Part shown: positions 10,189-19,118 of the stretch, piece after piece
How positions within the stretch are numbered: position 1 is the first letter of the stretch
Layout of the letters: every line of letters starts with the position of its first letter
Source: Desulfacinum infernum DSM 9756
GTDB lineage: Bacteria; Desulfobacterota; Syntrophobacteria; Syntrophobacterales; DSM-9756
Direction: 5' to 3'
NCBI RefSeq assembly: GCF_900129305.1
Contig: NZ_FQVB01000014.1
Coordinates: 1-64,000 of the forward strand
Length of the DNA stretch: 64,000 nt
The notes under the pieces: generated by a model
What the model saw: only the letters and a program-made list of their open reading frames with translations
What the model was told of the DNA's origin: nothing
Databases searched by the model: none
Made by a program: the position numbers and the translations under genes

Positions 10189-11784
10189 ATGTGGAAGAAA
10201 TTCGGCGTCGAAGCCCGATTCATAGCCGTAGTGGTCCTTCTGAGCCTCTCGCTGGTGGGCGTGGTGGTAGGCTTTCTGGTGGTCACGGCCTCCAAGAGCC
10301 AGAACGACCTGACCGCCACCATGGTGAGCGCCTTGCGGGAGGAGCAGAAGGTTGAGAAGGAATTGCTGGAAAAGTCCCTCGTATTGAAAGGCGAGTCGCT
10401 GGCCGGGCTTCTGGCTCATACGGGCTCCACCCTCATCGTGGGCTACGATTTCGCTTCCCTGCTGGGGCTGGCGCAAAGCGCGGCCAAGGACCCCGACGTG
10501 GCCTACGTGGTCTTCTACGACAAGGAGGGCAAGGCTCTGACCGAAGAACCGGCGTCCAAGGAAGGCCTTCTTCCCGTGACGGCACCGGTCGCCTTTGAAG
10601 GAGAAGAGCTGGGAACCGTTGAGGTGGGGCTTTCCCGGGCCTTTGCCGAAACGTCCAGCGCCCAGGTGGAGGAACGGATCGGCAAGGTGGTGGCGCAAGC
10701 CCGGGCTCAAAGGGATGCCTCCTTTGACCGCATTTTGCTGCAGGCTTCCGCGACCACCTTCGCGGGCGTGATCGCCCTGTGCCTGGTGGTCTATTGGGCC
10801 ATGGTGCGTCTGGTTTCGCGCCCCATCAAGGGATTGGCCGCCCGCATGAGCCAGGGAGCGAGCAGCGTGCTTCTGGCATCGGATCAACTGGCCGCGGCGG
10901 GGCAGACCCTGGCCGAGGCGGCCTCCGAACAGGCGGCCGGAGTGGAGGAGACGTCCTCTTCCCTGGAAGAGATGAACTCCATGACCCGAAGCAACGCGGA
11001 CAACGCCGCCCACGCCGCCTCCATCGTGAGGGAAACCCGCGACAAGTTCGAAGAGGCGTCGGGGGCCATGGAGGACCTGCAGGGGTCCATGCGGGAAATC
11101 TCGCGGGCCAGCGAGGAAACCCAAAAGATCATCAAGACCATCGATGAGATCGCCTTCCAGACCAACCTGCTCTCGCTCAACGCGGCGGTGGAAGCCGCCC
11201 GGGCCGGCGAGGCGGGAGCCGGTTTCGCCGTGGTGGCCGACGAAGTCCGCAACCTGGCCATGCGGGCGGCCGAGGCGGCCCGAAACACCTCGACCATCAT
11301 CGAGGACATCATGAAGAAGGTCCAGGTGGGCTCGCAGCTGGTGGACCGCACCAGCACGTCCTTCGGCGATGTGAAGCAGCGGAGCGGACAATTGGCCGAT
11401 CTCATCGGCGAGATCGCCGAGGCATCCCGGGAACAGGCTTCGGGAATCGAACAGATCAGTCGCGCCATTTCCGAAATGGACCATCTGGTGCAACGAAATG
11501 CCGCCAACGCGGAAGAGACCGCTTCGGCCGCCGAAACCCTCCGGGAGCAGTCCCAGAAGATGGATGAGGTGGTCCATTCGCTGATAGCGCTGGTCGAAGG
11601 GGAGCGAAAGAGGGAAAGGCGTCAGGAGGAAGCGCCTCCACAAGCTCCCGTCCGCAAGGGAGCCAAACCCCGGGCTTCCGGCAAGGGCAACGGGCGTGCC
11701 GCACCCCGAGCCCTGGAACCTCCGGCGGGCCGACGTCCGGCCCGGCCACCGGAAGAAAGCCACGAGGGGTTCGAAGACTTCTAA
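10189..11784 (+). CDS. Methyl-accepting chemotaxis protein
   Basis: This 531-residue transmembrane chemoreceptor has a first membrane helix at about residues 9-31 and a periplasmic region of roughly 150 residues. A second helix lies at about 185-207 ([19 protein letters not shown]), followed by HAMP and a long cytoplasmic coiled coil. The kinase-contact hairpin is intact ([20 protein letters not shown], then [15 protein letters not shown]). The C-terminus is proline/arginine rich and carries no NWETF-type CheR/CheB tether. ATG 10189 lies two bases after the stop of the upstream binding protein, and GGAGAG at the end of that gene serves as ribosome site. The pair is surely co-transcribed and ends at a hairpin at 11792-11816. 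Some upstream extension is possible, but similarity starts at MWKKFG. Confidence 0.92.
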   Translation: MWKKFGVEARFIAVVVLLSLSLVGVVVGFLVVTASKSQNDLTATMVSALREEQKVEKELLEKSLVLKGESLAGLLAHTGSTLIVGYDFASLLGLAQSAAKDPDVAYVVFYDKEGKALTEEPASKEGLLPVTAPVAFEGEELGTVEVGLSRAFAETSSAQVEERIGKVVAQARAQRDASFDRILLQASATTFAGVIALCLVVYWAMVRLVSRPIKGLAARMSQGASSVLLASDQLAAAGQTLAEAASEQAAGVEETSSSLEEMNSMTRSNADNAAHAASIVRETRDKFEEASGAMEDLQGSMREISRASEETQKIIKTIDEIAFQTNLLSLNAAVEAARAGEAGAGFAVVADEVRNLAMRAAEAARNTSTIIEDIMKKVQVGSQLVDRTSTSFGDVKQRSGQLADLIGEIAEASREQASGIEQISRAISEMDHLVQRNAANAEETASAAETLREQSQKMDEVVHSLIALVEGERKRERRQEEAPPQAPVRKGAKPRASGKGNGRAAPRALEPPAGRRPARPPEESHEGFEDF

Positions 11785-11791
11785 GGCAAAG

Positions 11792-11816
11792 GGGCGCACC
11801 ACGGTGCGCCCTTTTT
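11792..11816 (+). terminator. Rho-independent terminator after the chemoreceptor gene
   Basis: GGGCGCACC (11792-11800) and GGTGCGCCC (11803-11811) form a perfect nine-base stem with a two-base loop, followed by TTTTT. It closes the binding-protein/chemoreceptor operon. Confidence 0.9.
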
Positions 11817-12482
11817 GTGGCCCACGGCTCCCAGAAGGGTGTCTGAAAATCCTGGGGGTGACCTCTCTTTTCGTAGCGCAGCCCTTTAGGGCTGCGGAGG
11901 ATCCACCGACCGTCGGATAGGCCATCGGATTCGGCCTTTTATTTCATGTGGTTACGATTGCCTTTTTCCGCGGGGCTGAAGCCCCGCGGCTACGAAAGAT
12001 GTCGGGTTCCTTGTCGATTCATCAAGAAAACCCGTTCTCAGACAAGCTCCTAGGAGCGAGTCCGAGAACCCCTCAAACCGTCATTCCCGCGCAAGCGGGA
12101 GTCCATAAGTTGCCGGAACTCCTGGATCCCCGCGTCGCTTGTCCCCGGCTTGAACCTGGCAATTTCCCCAAGCCCCCTACCATAGCGCATGGGCCTCTTG
12201 GGTGGGGGCGGGGGTTGATCCCCCCAAGCGCGACATTCCTCCTGGTCGCACGGCTGAACTCCGCAAGTGGGCAAAACCTTGATCTGTAGGGGCGAAAGAT
12301 TTTTCGCCCCTACGCCCGCCGCCTGACCCGCCATGAGGATAAGGGCATCGGGTGCCCCCCGATCGGCCCCCGCCTGGCGTTGACGAGGATCTTCTTGTAG
12401 GATGGGAATCTCGGAGCGGGTGGCAAAACGACTCTTCCACGCGATGTTCAGATGACGATTCCCAAGGAAGCGAGGTCATCCC
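11817..12482. repeat. Repeat-filled gap
   Basis: No gene is seen. In order it carries CGTAGCGCAGCCC...GGGCTGC at 11872-11902 and the palindrome CCGCGGGGCTGAAGCCCCGCGG at 11968-11989. A dRS3-like palindrome at 12083-12102 (ATTCCCGCGCAAGCGGGAGT) is followed by its usual right-hand partner, and GGGGCGAAAGATTTTTCGCCCC lies at about 12290-12311. The first two units occur in the same order at 59191-59307 and inverted at 54786-54908. Confidence 0.8.
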
Positions 12483-13328
12483 ATGTGCCAATTCTGCCAT
12501 CAACACGGGGAAGGAAAGAAGTGGTACCACAACGCCGCCAACTACGCCGAAGACCTCTTGAGCGACCTGGAGCGGCGCCGCTATATCAAGGAATTCGTTT
12601 GCGACGTGGCCACCGACAAGGCCCGGGAACTGGAAGAAACCTTCCAGCGTGCCCTGAAGGTACCCCGCTGGCTGAGGGAGATCGGATACCGATTCTATGA
12701 GCAGAAATACCGGCGGGATCATTTCGGCCAGGTGATCCCCAAGGAAGATCTTTACGAGGTCTATCGCAATGCCGGCTCCATCGTGCGGCTGCCCTGCGTG
12801 TGCCGAAAAAGCAGCACGGGAGCCAAGGAAGCCCGGTACTGCATCGGACTGACCCTGGATCCGGAAAAGCTCCTGGAGATCAAGGAAGCCTTCCTGGAGA
12901 CCTTCCAGTTCGGACCCCACACGGACCCGTTCGAACGGCTTACGGTGGAACGGGCCATGGCCCTCACGGAAGATTTCGAAAAGGAAGGGCTGATCCACAC
13001 CATCTGGACGTTCAAGACGCCCTTCATCGGCGCCGTGTGCAATTGCGACCGTGCGGACTGCCTGGCCATGAAGGCCTACCAGTACCAGTTCCACCTCTTT
13101 TTCCGGGGGGAATACGTGGCCCGGGTGGATGAGGAGCGCTGCATCGGGTGCCGCCGTTGCCTCCAGGCCTGCCAGTTCGGGGCCCTGGGTTATTCGGCCC
13201 ATCGGCGCACGGCCTTCGTGGATCCCCTGCGCTGCTACGGGTGCGGGATCTGCCGCGCCCACTGCGAGCAAGGAGCCATCTTCCTGCAGGAAAGGGCCGC
13301 TCACCCCCGGGCGGCCTCCCTGTGGTAG
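12483..13328 (+). CDS. 4Fe-4S ferredoxin-type protein with Cys-rich N-terminal half
   Basis: In this 281-residue cytoplasmic protein the C-terminal 65 residues form a 2x[4Fe-4S] ferredoxin module (CIGCRRCLQAC near residue 219, then CYGCGICRAHC near 248). The first 210 residues carry further Cys groups: MCQFCHQH at the start, CVCRKSSTGAKEARYC in the middle and CNCDRADC later. These could bind another metal centre. Similar proteins are common in sulfate-reducing Deltaproteobacteria, but I know of no assigned function. It is followed after 19 bases by an ATP-grasp gene, so the two are probably one transcription unit. The start at 12483 places MCQFC at the N-terminus, which looks native. An electron-transfer role is an inference. 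Confidence 0.75.
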   Translation: MCQFCHQHGEGKKWYHNAANYAEDLLSDLERRRYIKEFVCDVATDKARELEETFQRALKVPRWLREIGYRFYEQKYRRDHFGQVIPKEDLYEVYRNAGSIVRLPCVCRKSSTGAKEARYCIGLTLDPEKLLEIKEAFLETFQFGPHTDPFERLTVERAMALTEDFEKEGLIHTIWTFKTPFIGAVCNCDRADCLAMKAYQYQFHLFFRGEYVARVDEERCIGCRRCLQACQFGALGYSAHRRTAFVDPLRCYGCGICRAHCEQGAIFLQERAAHPRAASLW

Positions 13329-13347
13329 AGGGCACGCCCGTTAAGCC

Positions 13348-14175
13348 ATGATCGTATCGTACCATCCCGTCATCCCCGGCGACGTGAACCGCCTGTGCGC
13401 CGGCCGGGAACCGAACGAGGAAGACCGGGAATGGCTCCGCAGGGCCCGTGCGGTCATTTTGCCACAGGGCTGTTCCAAGTCCCTCTACCGGATGGCGGTC
13501 CGGCACTGTCCCCACGTCTTTCCCGACTACCGAGCGCGGTTTCTCTACCCGGGAAAGATCGGGGACATCCGCCTCTTTCGAGCCCGGGGGGTTCCCCATC
13601 CCCAAACCTCCCTCTTTCTTTCAACCGCCCACTGCCCGGAAGGCTTCCTGGCGTCCCTGCGCTACCCCGTGGTGTTCAAGGGCAATCACGGCGGCGAAGG
13701 CGAGCAGGTGTTTCCGGTCTCTTCCACCGAGGAGGCCCGATTCCGTCTCCGTTATTTTACGGAAATGGAACGCTGCGGTTTTCCGGGTTTCCTGGTCCAG
13801 GAATTGGTCCCGACGGACGGCCGGGATCTTCGGGTGGTGGTGATCGGTCGCAGGATCGTGAGCTACTGGCGGGTGCAGGACGACCCAACCCGTTTCCTGC
13901 ACAATACGGCCCGCGGCGCCCGCATCGATCGGCACGGGGACCCGGAGCTCCAGGCCGAGGGGCGCCGGTGGGTGCGACGCCTTTGCGCCGAGACGGGGAT
14001 CAATCTGGCGGGAATCGATCTCTTGTTTGCCTCCGGGGCGGCGGGATGGGCGCGTTGGAAGACGCCCCTTTTTCTGGAGATCAACTACTTCTTCGGGAGG
14101 AAGGGCCTGGGGGGAAGCATGGCCTACTACGCCCTGTTGAAGGAAGAGGTTTCCCGATGGCTCAAGGGGATTTGA
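13348..14175 (+). CDS. ATP-grasp (RimK-like) ligase
   Basis: The 275-residue protein has an ATP-grasp fold. The nucleotide-binding stretch YPVVFKGNHGGEGEQVF lies near residues 105-121, and VQELVPTDGRDLRVVVIG near 150 matches the RimK/LysX-type central strand. FLEINYFFGRKGL near the C-terminus supplies the metal-binding E-x-N. The family joins a carboxylate to an amine or thiol through an acyl-phosphate; the substrates here are unknown. It sits 19 bases after the ferredoxin-type gene and probably acts with it. A role in modifying that protein or a cofactor is speculation. Confidence 0.75.
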   Translation: MIVSYHPVIPGDVNRLCAGREPNEEDREWLRRARAVILPQGCSKSLYRMAVRHCPHVFPDYRARFLYPGKIGDIRLFRARGVPHPQTSLFLSTAHCPEGFLASLRYPVVFKGNHGGEGEQVFPVSSTEEARFRLRYFTEMERCGFPGFLVQELVPTDGRDLRVVVIGRRIVSYWRVQDDPTRFLHNTARGARIDRHGDPELQAEGRRWVRRLCAETGINLAGIDLLFASGAAGWARWKTPLFLEINYFFGRKGLGGSMAYYALLKEEVSRWLKGI

Positions 14176-14202
14176 GACGGTTTCTCCCGCTGTCCACAGG
14201 GA

Positions 14203-14442
14203 TCAACCACCGCCCACCGGAGGGAAGAACGCCACCCGCTCGTCTCCCTGCAATGCGGTGTCGGGGGGCGACGCCAGGCCGTTGACCATGATGAGTTTGA
14301 TCTCCTTTTCCGGAAGGTTCAGCCGGCGGATCACCTCGCGAACCGTGGTTCCAGGCTCCACCTCCAGGCGGATGCCTTCGGTGGGATCATAGTCCGGAAC
14401 GCATCTTCTGAGGGTGGCGGACAGAAGGACTTGAAGGGCCAT
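14203..14442 (-). CDS. Small ubiquitin-like MoaD/ThiS-family protein
   Basis: This 79-residue beta-grasp protein contains an EVEPGTTVREVIRRLNLP segment and KLIMVNG, and it ends FFPPVGGG. The terminal Gly-Gly is the hallmark of sulfur-carrier proteins, which are activated as a C-terminal thiocarboxylate. MoaD-like carriers serve molybdopterin or tungstopterin synthesis, and ThiS serves thiamine synthesis. No moa or thi gene is adjacent. It is the last gene after minE (59 bases away), so co-transcription with the min operon is possible. A role in pterin cofactor supply for the formate dehydrogenase in this window is possible but unproven. Confidence 0.75.
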   Translation of the reverse strand: MALQVLLSATLRRCVPDYDPTEGIRLEVEPGTTVREVIRRLNLPEKEIKLIMVNGLASPPDTALQGDERVAFFPPVGGG

Positions 14443-14501
14443 GGTTTCCTCTCGCTCACATGTCGGCTCGGGCCGCCATCGCCTTGGGACGCACCGGGGT
14501 C

Positions 14502-14771
14502 TCAGGTGGCCGCCACGTTCCGATAGACGCGTTTCACCTGCACGTTGGACACAAGCGCCGTATATTCCTTGCCTTCTTCGAAATCGACCCGGATGGAATT
14601 GCGGTCGATTTCCATGTACCTGGAAAGCACCTCGATGATATCGTTTTTCAGCGCCTCGAGAAGATCCGGCGAGATATCCAACCGGTCGTGCATGAGCACC
14701 ACGCCCAGGCGTTTGCGGGCCGTCTCCGCGCTGTTCCTCTCCCGAAAGAACCTCTGAATGGCCTTCAACAT
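14502..14771 (-). CDS. minE: Cell division topological specificity factor MinE
   Basis: This 89-residue protein is of normal MinE length. An N-terminal amphipathic segment (MLKAIQRFF) is followed by the MinD-contact/anti-MinCD region ARKRLGVVLMHDR and a C-terminal dimerisation domain. MinE displaces MinCD from the membrane at midcell and so drives the pole-to-pole oscillation that restricts Z-ring placement. It lies directly downstream of minD (16 bases) in a minC-minD-minE order. Confidence 0.95.
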   Translation of the reverse strand: MLKAIQRFFRERNSAETARKRLGVVLMHDRLDISPDLLEALKNDIIEVLSRYMEIDRNSIRVDFEEGKEYTALVSNVQVKRVYRNVAAT

Positions 14772-14787
14772 ACCGGCTCCCTCCTTA

Positions 14788-15579
14788 TCAACCTCCGAAG
14801 ATCCGCTTGACCCGGCTCAAGAATCCCCCGTCCTGGTCGTCGTCGAACGGCACGTTCTCACCGTTCAGCCTCGCTGCGATCTTCTGAAACGCGGCTCCCG
14901 CCCGGCTGCCGCGCTCATGGACCAGCGGCACCCCGCGGTTGGTGGAAACGACCACCTCCTCGCTTTCCGGAACCACCCCGATGAGGGGGACCGAAAGCAG
15001 GGAGACGATGTCCGCCGTGGACATCATGTCGCCCTTCTTGACCATCTTCACGTTGAGCCGGTTGATGATGAGATGGATATCCTTCAGGAGGTTGGCTTCC
15101 AGGAGGCCGATGACGCGGTCCGCATCGCGGATGGCTGACACCTCCGGCGTGGTGACCACCAGGGCCTGCTGGGCTCCCGCCACGGCGTTCTTGAAACCCC
15201 GCTCGATCCCGGCCGGACAGTCGATAAGGACGAAGTCGTGCTCTTGGGCCAGCTCCCCGCACAGCGCCTTCATCTGCTCCGGTTTGACGGCGTCCTTTTC
15301 TCGGGTTTGTGCTGCGGGAATGATATGCAGCGTCTTGAGCTTCCGGTCCCGGATCATGGCCTGCTCGGTCCGGCATTTGCCTTCCACGATGTCCACCAGG
15401 TTGTAGACGATGCGGTTTTCCAGGCCCATCACCACGTCCAGGTTGCGGAGCCCGATATCCGCATCGATCATGACGACGCTGTAGCCCTTCTTGGCCAGGG
15501 CCGTCCCCAGGTTGGCGACCGTCGTGGTCTTGCCGACGCCGCCCTTGCCGGAGGTGACAACGATTGTTCTTCCTGCCAT
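14788..15579 (-). CDS. minD: Septum site-determining ATPase MinD
   Basis: MinD is a deviant Walker A ATPase that binds the membrane as an ATP dimer and recruits MinC. The protein is 263 residues from ATG 15579. It has the KGGVGKTT P-loop near residue 11, DADIGLRNLD and FVLIDCPAGIE. The C-terminal amphipathic membrane-targeting helix is seen as GGFLSRVKRIFGG. The start is set at 15579 because AAGGAAGG precedes it and MinD similarity begins at MAGRTIVVTSG. The frame is open further upstream to 15621. Confidence 0.96.
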   Translation of the reverse strand: MAGRTIVVTSGKGGVGKTTTVANLGTALAKKGYSVVMIDADIGLRNLDVVMGLENRIVYNLVDIVEGKCRTEQAMIRDRKLKTLHIIPAAQTREKDAVKPEQMKALCGELAQEHDFVLIDCPAGIERGFKNAVAGAQQALVVTTPEVSAIRDADRVIGLLEANLLKDIHLIINRLNVKMVKKGDMMSTADIVSLLSVPLIGVVPESEEVVVSTNRGVPLVHERGSRAGAAFQKIAARLNGENVPFDDDQDGGFLSRVKRIFGG

Positions 15580-15670
15580 GGTCCTTCCTTCCTTGATCTT
15601 GAAGAGACCCTTTCGGGTCATGGCTCAAAGGTGCGCCAAGGTGCCTGTGTGGCATCTTCCGCCGAGGGTG

Positions 15671-16372
15671 TCAATAGCTGACCACCTGAATGAGGTCCCC
15701 CTTCACTTCGGCCACTTCGTAGCGTTTCGGCTTGGGCTTGCGCCCCCGGGGAGGCAGGGCCACCACGTCGGCGATGCGTAGCTGCTGGGGTTCGATGTGC
15801 AGGGCCCAGATCTTGGCGCTTCGATCGCCTTCCGCCCCGGCGTGGGCCACGCCCCGCAACGTTCCAAAGACCACGATGTCCCCCGCGGCGATGATCTCCG
15901 CCCCCGGGTTTACATCCCCCAGAATGACCAGCTCCGCCGGGGATTCGATGCGGGTTCCGGACCGGCACGTCTGACGCACCACCAGCGGAGGCTCCGCGCC
16001 GGGGGGCGGCTCCTGGGGGGCCGCGGCCGCCCTCTCCCTTTCCCCCTCCAGGGAGACCTTCACTCCCAGCACCGCGCCGGCCCACCGGAAAAAGGCGCCG
16101 TTGGAAGACCCCAGGCGCACTTCCGCCAGTTCCACTCCGGCCGCCTGCTCCAGCAGCGCGCGCACGGCATGAATTTCATCGGGGTCGAAGGTCCGGCGGC
16201 GGAGGTCCAGGATCATGCGCGAGTTCTGAAAAAACGCCTTGGACTCCTCCAGCTTGGTCCTCAGGGCTTCCAGCAGGTCCGGCAGAGGGATCTCGCCGTT
16301 CACGATCAGCAGGAACCCTTCCCGGTCCGCCTTGATCACGAAGGGAAGGGTGTCCCTCATTCGCCCGAGCAT
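15671..16372 (-). CDS. minC: Septum site-determining protein MinC
   Basis: MinC is the FtsZ-polymerisation inhibitor of the Min system. The protein is 233 residues. A divergent N-terminal domain of about 110 residues is followed by a linker rich in Glu/Ala/Pro and the beta-helical C-terminal domain. That domain is recognisable by QTCRSGTRIESPAELVILGD and VNPGAEIIAAGDIVVFGTLRG, which bind MinD and the septum. GGAAGG lies nine bases before ATG 16372. It lies 91 bases upstream of minD in the same direction. Confidence 0.95.
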   Translation of the reverse strand: MLGRMRDTLPFVIKADREGFLLIVNGEIPLPDLLEALRTKLEESKAFFQNSRMILDLRRRTFDPDEIHAVRALLEQAAGVELAEVRLGSSNGAFFRWAGAVLGVKVSLEGERERAAAAPQEPPPGAEPPLVVRQTCRSGTRIESPAELVILGDVNPGAEIIAAGDIVVFGTLRGVAHAGAEGDRSAKIWALHIEPQQLRIADVVALPPRGRKPKPKRYEVAEVKGDLIQVVSY

Positions 16373-16426
16373 CCGTCCAATCCTTCCAGATTGCGGAAGG
16401 TCGTGGTCAACCTCCCGTGTTTTCCA

Positions 16427-17074
16427 TCAGTCTTCCCACGCCAAGAGATCGTTCAGCTCGCTCCAACTGTAGATCCTGGGGAAAGACGCCCCTTCCTGAT
16501 TCCAGGGCTGATCGAAGAGAATCGGCACAAATCCCCGCTGGGCCAGGAGCCGGCACGTTTCCAGACGATCCTCCACAAAGTAGCGGACTCCCATCTCCTT
16601 CAGCACGCGGTGCTTCACTTCGGGATCCCCCGTGGCCGTCACCTGGATGGACCCCGCGGGCACCTCCGGCAGCAGCCCTTCGAGCCACCGCACGATGGAC
16701 TCCGGCCATATTCGCGCAGTCACGAACCGAAGCGGGCCGTAGCCGGCCAGTCGAGTCAGAACCTCCGCCGCCCCCTCCATGGCCGGGACGCGCAGCGTAT
16801 GGTCATCGTCCAGGGTCAGGCAGATGAGGTCGTCGATCACATGGGCGGGAGCCGGGACGCATTGATACAGGTTGTAGCAGATGAGGTGGTCCTTGCGGAG
16901 ATGGGTCAGGCCGTACCGGGTCCGGGCCAGGTCCACAAACACCTGCATGGTGTCGGCCACCACCCCGTCGATGTCGAAGGCGATATCTCTCGGACGGATC
17001 CCGACCGGCCGCTCCAAGGGTTTTTCATAAATGGGTGCGGCGCTACAGATGTGGGATTCCATCCTCGTGGTCAT
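16427..17074 (-). CDS. HAD-superfamily phosphatase (5'-nucleotidase C-like)
   Basis: This 215-residue HAD hydrolase has motif I DIAFDIDGVVADT near the N-terminus, motif II RFVTAR in the middle and a motif III Lys in DPEVKHRVLKEMG. Motif IV appears as YFVEDRLETC. DIDG in motif I is consistent with small-molecule or nucleotide phosphatases of the NT5C type; the substrate is unknown. The ATG at 17074 overlaps the stop of the upstream CoA-transferase/GNAT gene (ATGA), so the two are translationally coupled. The frame is open upstream, but that part overlaps the other gene. Confidence 0.75.
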   Translation of the reverse strand: MTTRMESHICSAAPIYEKPLERPVGIRPRDIAFDIDGVVADTMQVFVDLARTRYGLTHLRKDHLICYNLYQCVPAPAHVIDDLICLTLDDDHTLRVPAMEGAAEVLTRLAGYGPLRFVTARIWPESIVRWLEGLLPEVPAGSIQVTATGDPEVKHRVLKEMGVRYFVEDRLETCRLLAQRGFVPILFDQPWNQEGASFPRIYSWSELNDLLAWED

Positions 17075-19002
17075 GATCTGGCGGACTCCTTGGCCGCGGT
17101 CTCCCCTTCCGTGAGGCACACCTGGGCCGGTTCGTCGAACCGGAAGGAGATTTCGTAGATGCCGTCTTCCAGGACGCTGTGGATCACGTAGCCCACCTTG
17201 TGGAAGACGGAGAGCATCTTGCGATTGGACGCCAGCACGTAGGCGGTGAAACCGCTGATGCCCTTGCTCTTGGCGATCTCACACAGGTAATGCAACAAAA
17301 AGGTCCCGATCCCCTTGCGCTGCCATTCGGCCCGCACCGCAAAGTCCACCTCGGCCATGTTGGTCTTCTGGTCCAGGATGTAGCGGCCCAAGCCGATGAT
17401 GGTCTCGGCGCCGATCTCCCCCGTGACGGCCACGATGGCCATTTCGTGCTCGTAGTCGATGTTGCACATGGCCTGGGTGTCCCGGTGGGGAAAGACGCGC
17501 ATGGCCGAAAGGAAGCGATAGTAGATGTCCTGATCGGGCAGGGAATAGAAGAATTCCTGGAGCGCCCGTTCGTCCGTGGGCTTGATGGGCCGGAAAAAGA
17601 CCTTCTCGTTGCCCGGGAAGATCTGGTAGGTCTCCCACTGGCCCGGATAAAGCGGCTCGTAAATGGGGGGCAGGATCTGATCCTGGTAGACGTAGCGAAG
17701 CTTCTTGGCTTCCTCCAGCAGCCTTTCCCGGAACTTGGGATGGGCGATGTTGATCAGCGCCAGAGCCCGCTCCCGGACCGTCTTTCCGTGGAGATAGGCG
17801 ATCCCGAATTCCGTCACCACGTACTGCACGGCGCTCCGGGAACTGACCACGCCGGCCCCCGCCGTGAGATGGCTCACGATCCGGGACTTCCTGCCGTCCG
17901 GACTGGTGGAGGGGAGCACGATGATGGTCTTGCCCTTCCGGGCGCACGAAGCCCCCAGCATGAAATCCACGTAGCCGCCGATGCCGCTGTAGACCTTGTG
18001 GCCGATGGAATCGGCGCACACCTGGCCGGTAAGGTCGATCTCCAGGGCCGAATTGATGGCCACCATCTGGTCGTTCTGGCTGATGACCCGACTGTCGTTC
18101 ACATAGTCGATGGGATAGAACTCCACCTGGGGATTGTTGTGCACAAAATCGTAAAGGGACCGGGATCCCAGGCAGAAACTGGCGATGATCTTGCCCCGGT
18201 GCAGGGTCTTGCGGCTGCCGGTGATGACCCCCTGCTTCACCAGGTGGAGATGGGCGTCGGTGATCATTTCCGCGTGGACGCCCAGGTCTTTCTTGTCCGT
18301 CAGGTTCATGAGAACCGCATTGGTGATGCGTCCCATGCCCACCTGGATGGTGGATCCGTCCTCCACCAGACTGGAAACGTACTTGGCCATCCGCTCGGCC
18401 ATGGCGCTCTTTTCCCGGTACACCACCTCCAGGAGCGGCTCCCGATGCTCCACGAAATGGTGGATCCGGCTCACGTGCACGAAGCTGTCCCCCATGGTCC
18501 GGGGCATGTTGGGGTTGACCTGGGCGATGACCACCTGCGCCCGTTCGATGGCGATCTTGGCCATGTCCACCCCGATGCCCAGGGAACAGAACCCGTGCTC
18601 GTCGGGCGGCGTCACCTGAATGAGGCAGATGTCCACACTGAGCGGGCTTTCCTCTCGAAGGATGCGGGGGGCCTGGGAAAAATAGACGGGGATGTAGTCC
18701 GCCAGGCCGGCGTTGACCGCCCGCCGGGCCTTGGGGCCCACAAAGAAGGTGCGAAGCCGGGCGTGGCGGGACAGTTCGCTCCAGTCTTCGGGCAGAGCCC
18801 CCAGGGAAAGGGCCTGGAGGATCTCCACATCCCTGTACCCGGGGAGCAGGTCCACCAGGGTGCGGGTCAGGTGCTGGGGTTCCGACGCACCGGAACCGAT
18901 CAGGACCCGGCATCCGTCCTGCAAGGCGCTTCGGAGCGCACTCTCGGCGGTGCCGGTGCGCTTCCGATAGATTCTGTTCCAACTTCGTATGTAGGTCATC
19001 AA
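17071..19002 (-). CDS. Acyl-CoA hydrolase/transferase fused to a GNAT acetyltransferase domain
   Basis: The protein is 643 residues. Residues 1 to about 430 form an acetyl-CoA hydrolase/4-hydroxybutyrate CoA-transferase (Cat1/Cat2-type) enzyme. Landmarks are VHAEMITDAH, KVYSGIGGYVDFMLGA (the GIGGxxDF signature) and VTEFGIAYLHGKTVRERA. Residues from about 460 onward form a GNAT domain, with the acetyl-CoA loop seen as EWQRKGIGTFLLHYL and SNRKMLSVFHKVGY at the end. The family moves CoA between short-chain acids. The fused GNAT domain suggests lysine acetylation or acyl-CoA sensing of the enzyme, which is an inference. It is coupled to the downstream HAD gene by an ATGA overlap. Confidence 0.88.
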   Translation of the reverse strand: MMTYIRSWNRIYRKRTGTAESALRSALQDGCRVLIGSGASEPQHLTRTLVDLLPGYRDVEILQALSLGALPEDWSELSRHARLRTFFVGPKARRAVNAGLADYIPVYFSQAPRILREESPLSVDICLIQVTPPDEHGFCSLGIGVDMAKIAIERAQVVIAQVNPNMPRTMGDSFVHVSRIHHFVEHREPLLEVVYREKSAMAERMAKYVSSLVEDGSTIQVGMGRITNAVLMNLTDKKDLGVHAEMITDAHLHLVKQGVITGSRKTLHRGKIIASFCLGSRSLYDFVHNNPQVEFYPIDYVNDSRVISQNDQMVAINSALEIDLTGQVCADSIGHKVYSGIGGYVDFMLGASCARKGKTIIVLPSTSPDGRKSRIVSHLTAGAGVVSSRSAVQYVVTEFGIAYLHGKTVRERALALINIAHPKFRERLLEEAKKLRYVYQDQILPPIYEPLYPGQWETYQIFPGNEKVFFRPIKPTDERALQEFFYSLPDQDIYYRFLSAMRVFPHRDTQAMCNIDYEHEMAIVAVTGEIGAETIIGLGRYILDQKTNMAEVDFAVRAEWQRKGIGTFLLHYLCEIAKSKGISGFTAYVLASNRKMLSVFHKVGYVIHSVLEDGIYEISFRFDEPAQVCLTEGETAAKESARS

Positions 19003-19118
19003 GGCTGCAATCGCCGCTCCCGCCCGAGAAGATTCATCCGGCTGTTTTTAATGGATTTTCGCAAACCAAAGATGCCAGCCTGATTGTCGTGACATAATGA
19101 CGGGATCGTCTCCGGGAG

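Noticed and set aside
11817-12482. CRISPR-like array from the recurring palindromes
   Set aside because: The units are different families with irregular spacing and are spread over the whole window; no regular repeat-spacer pattern and no cas gene.
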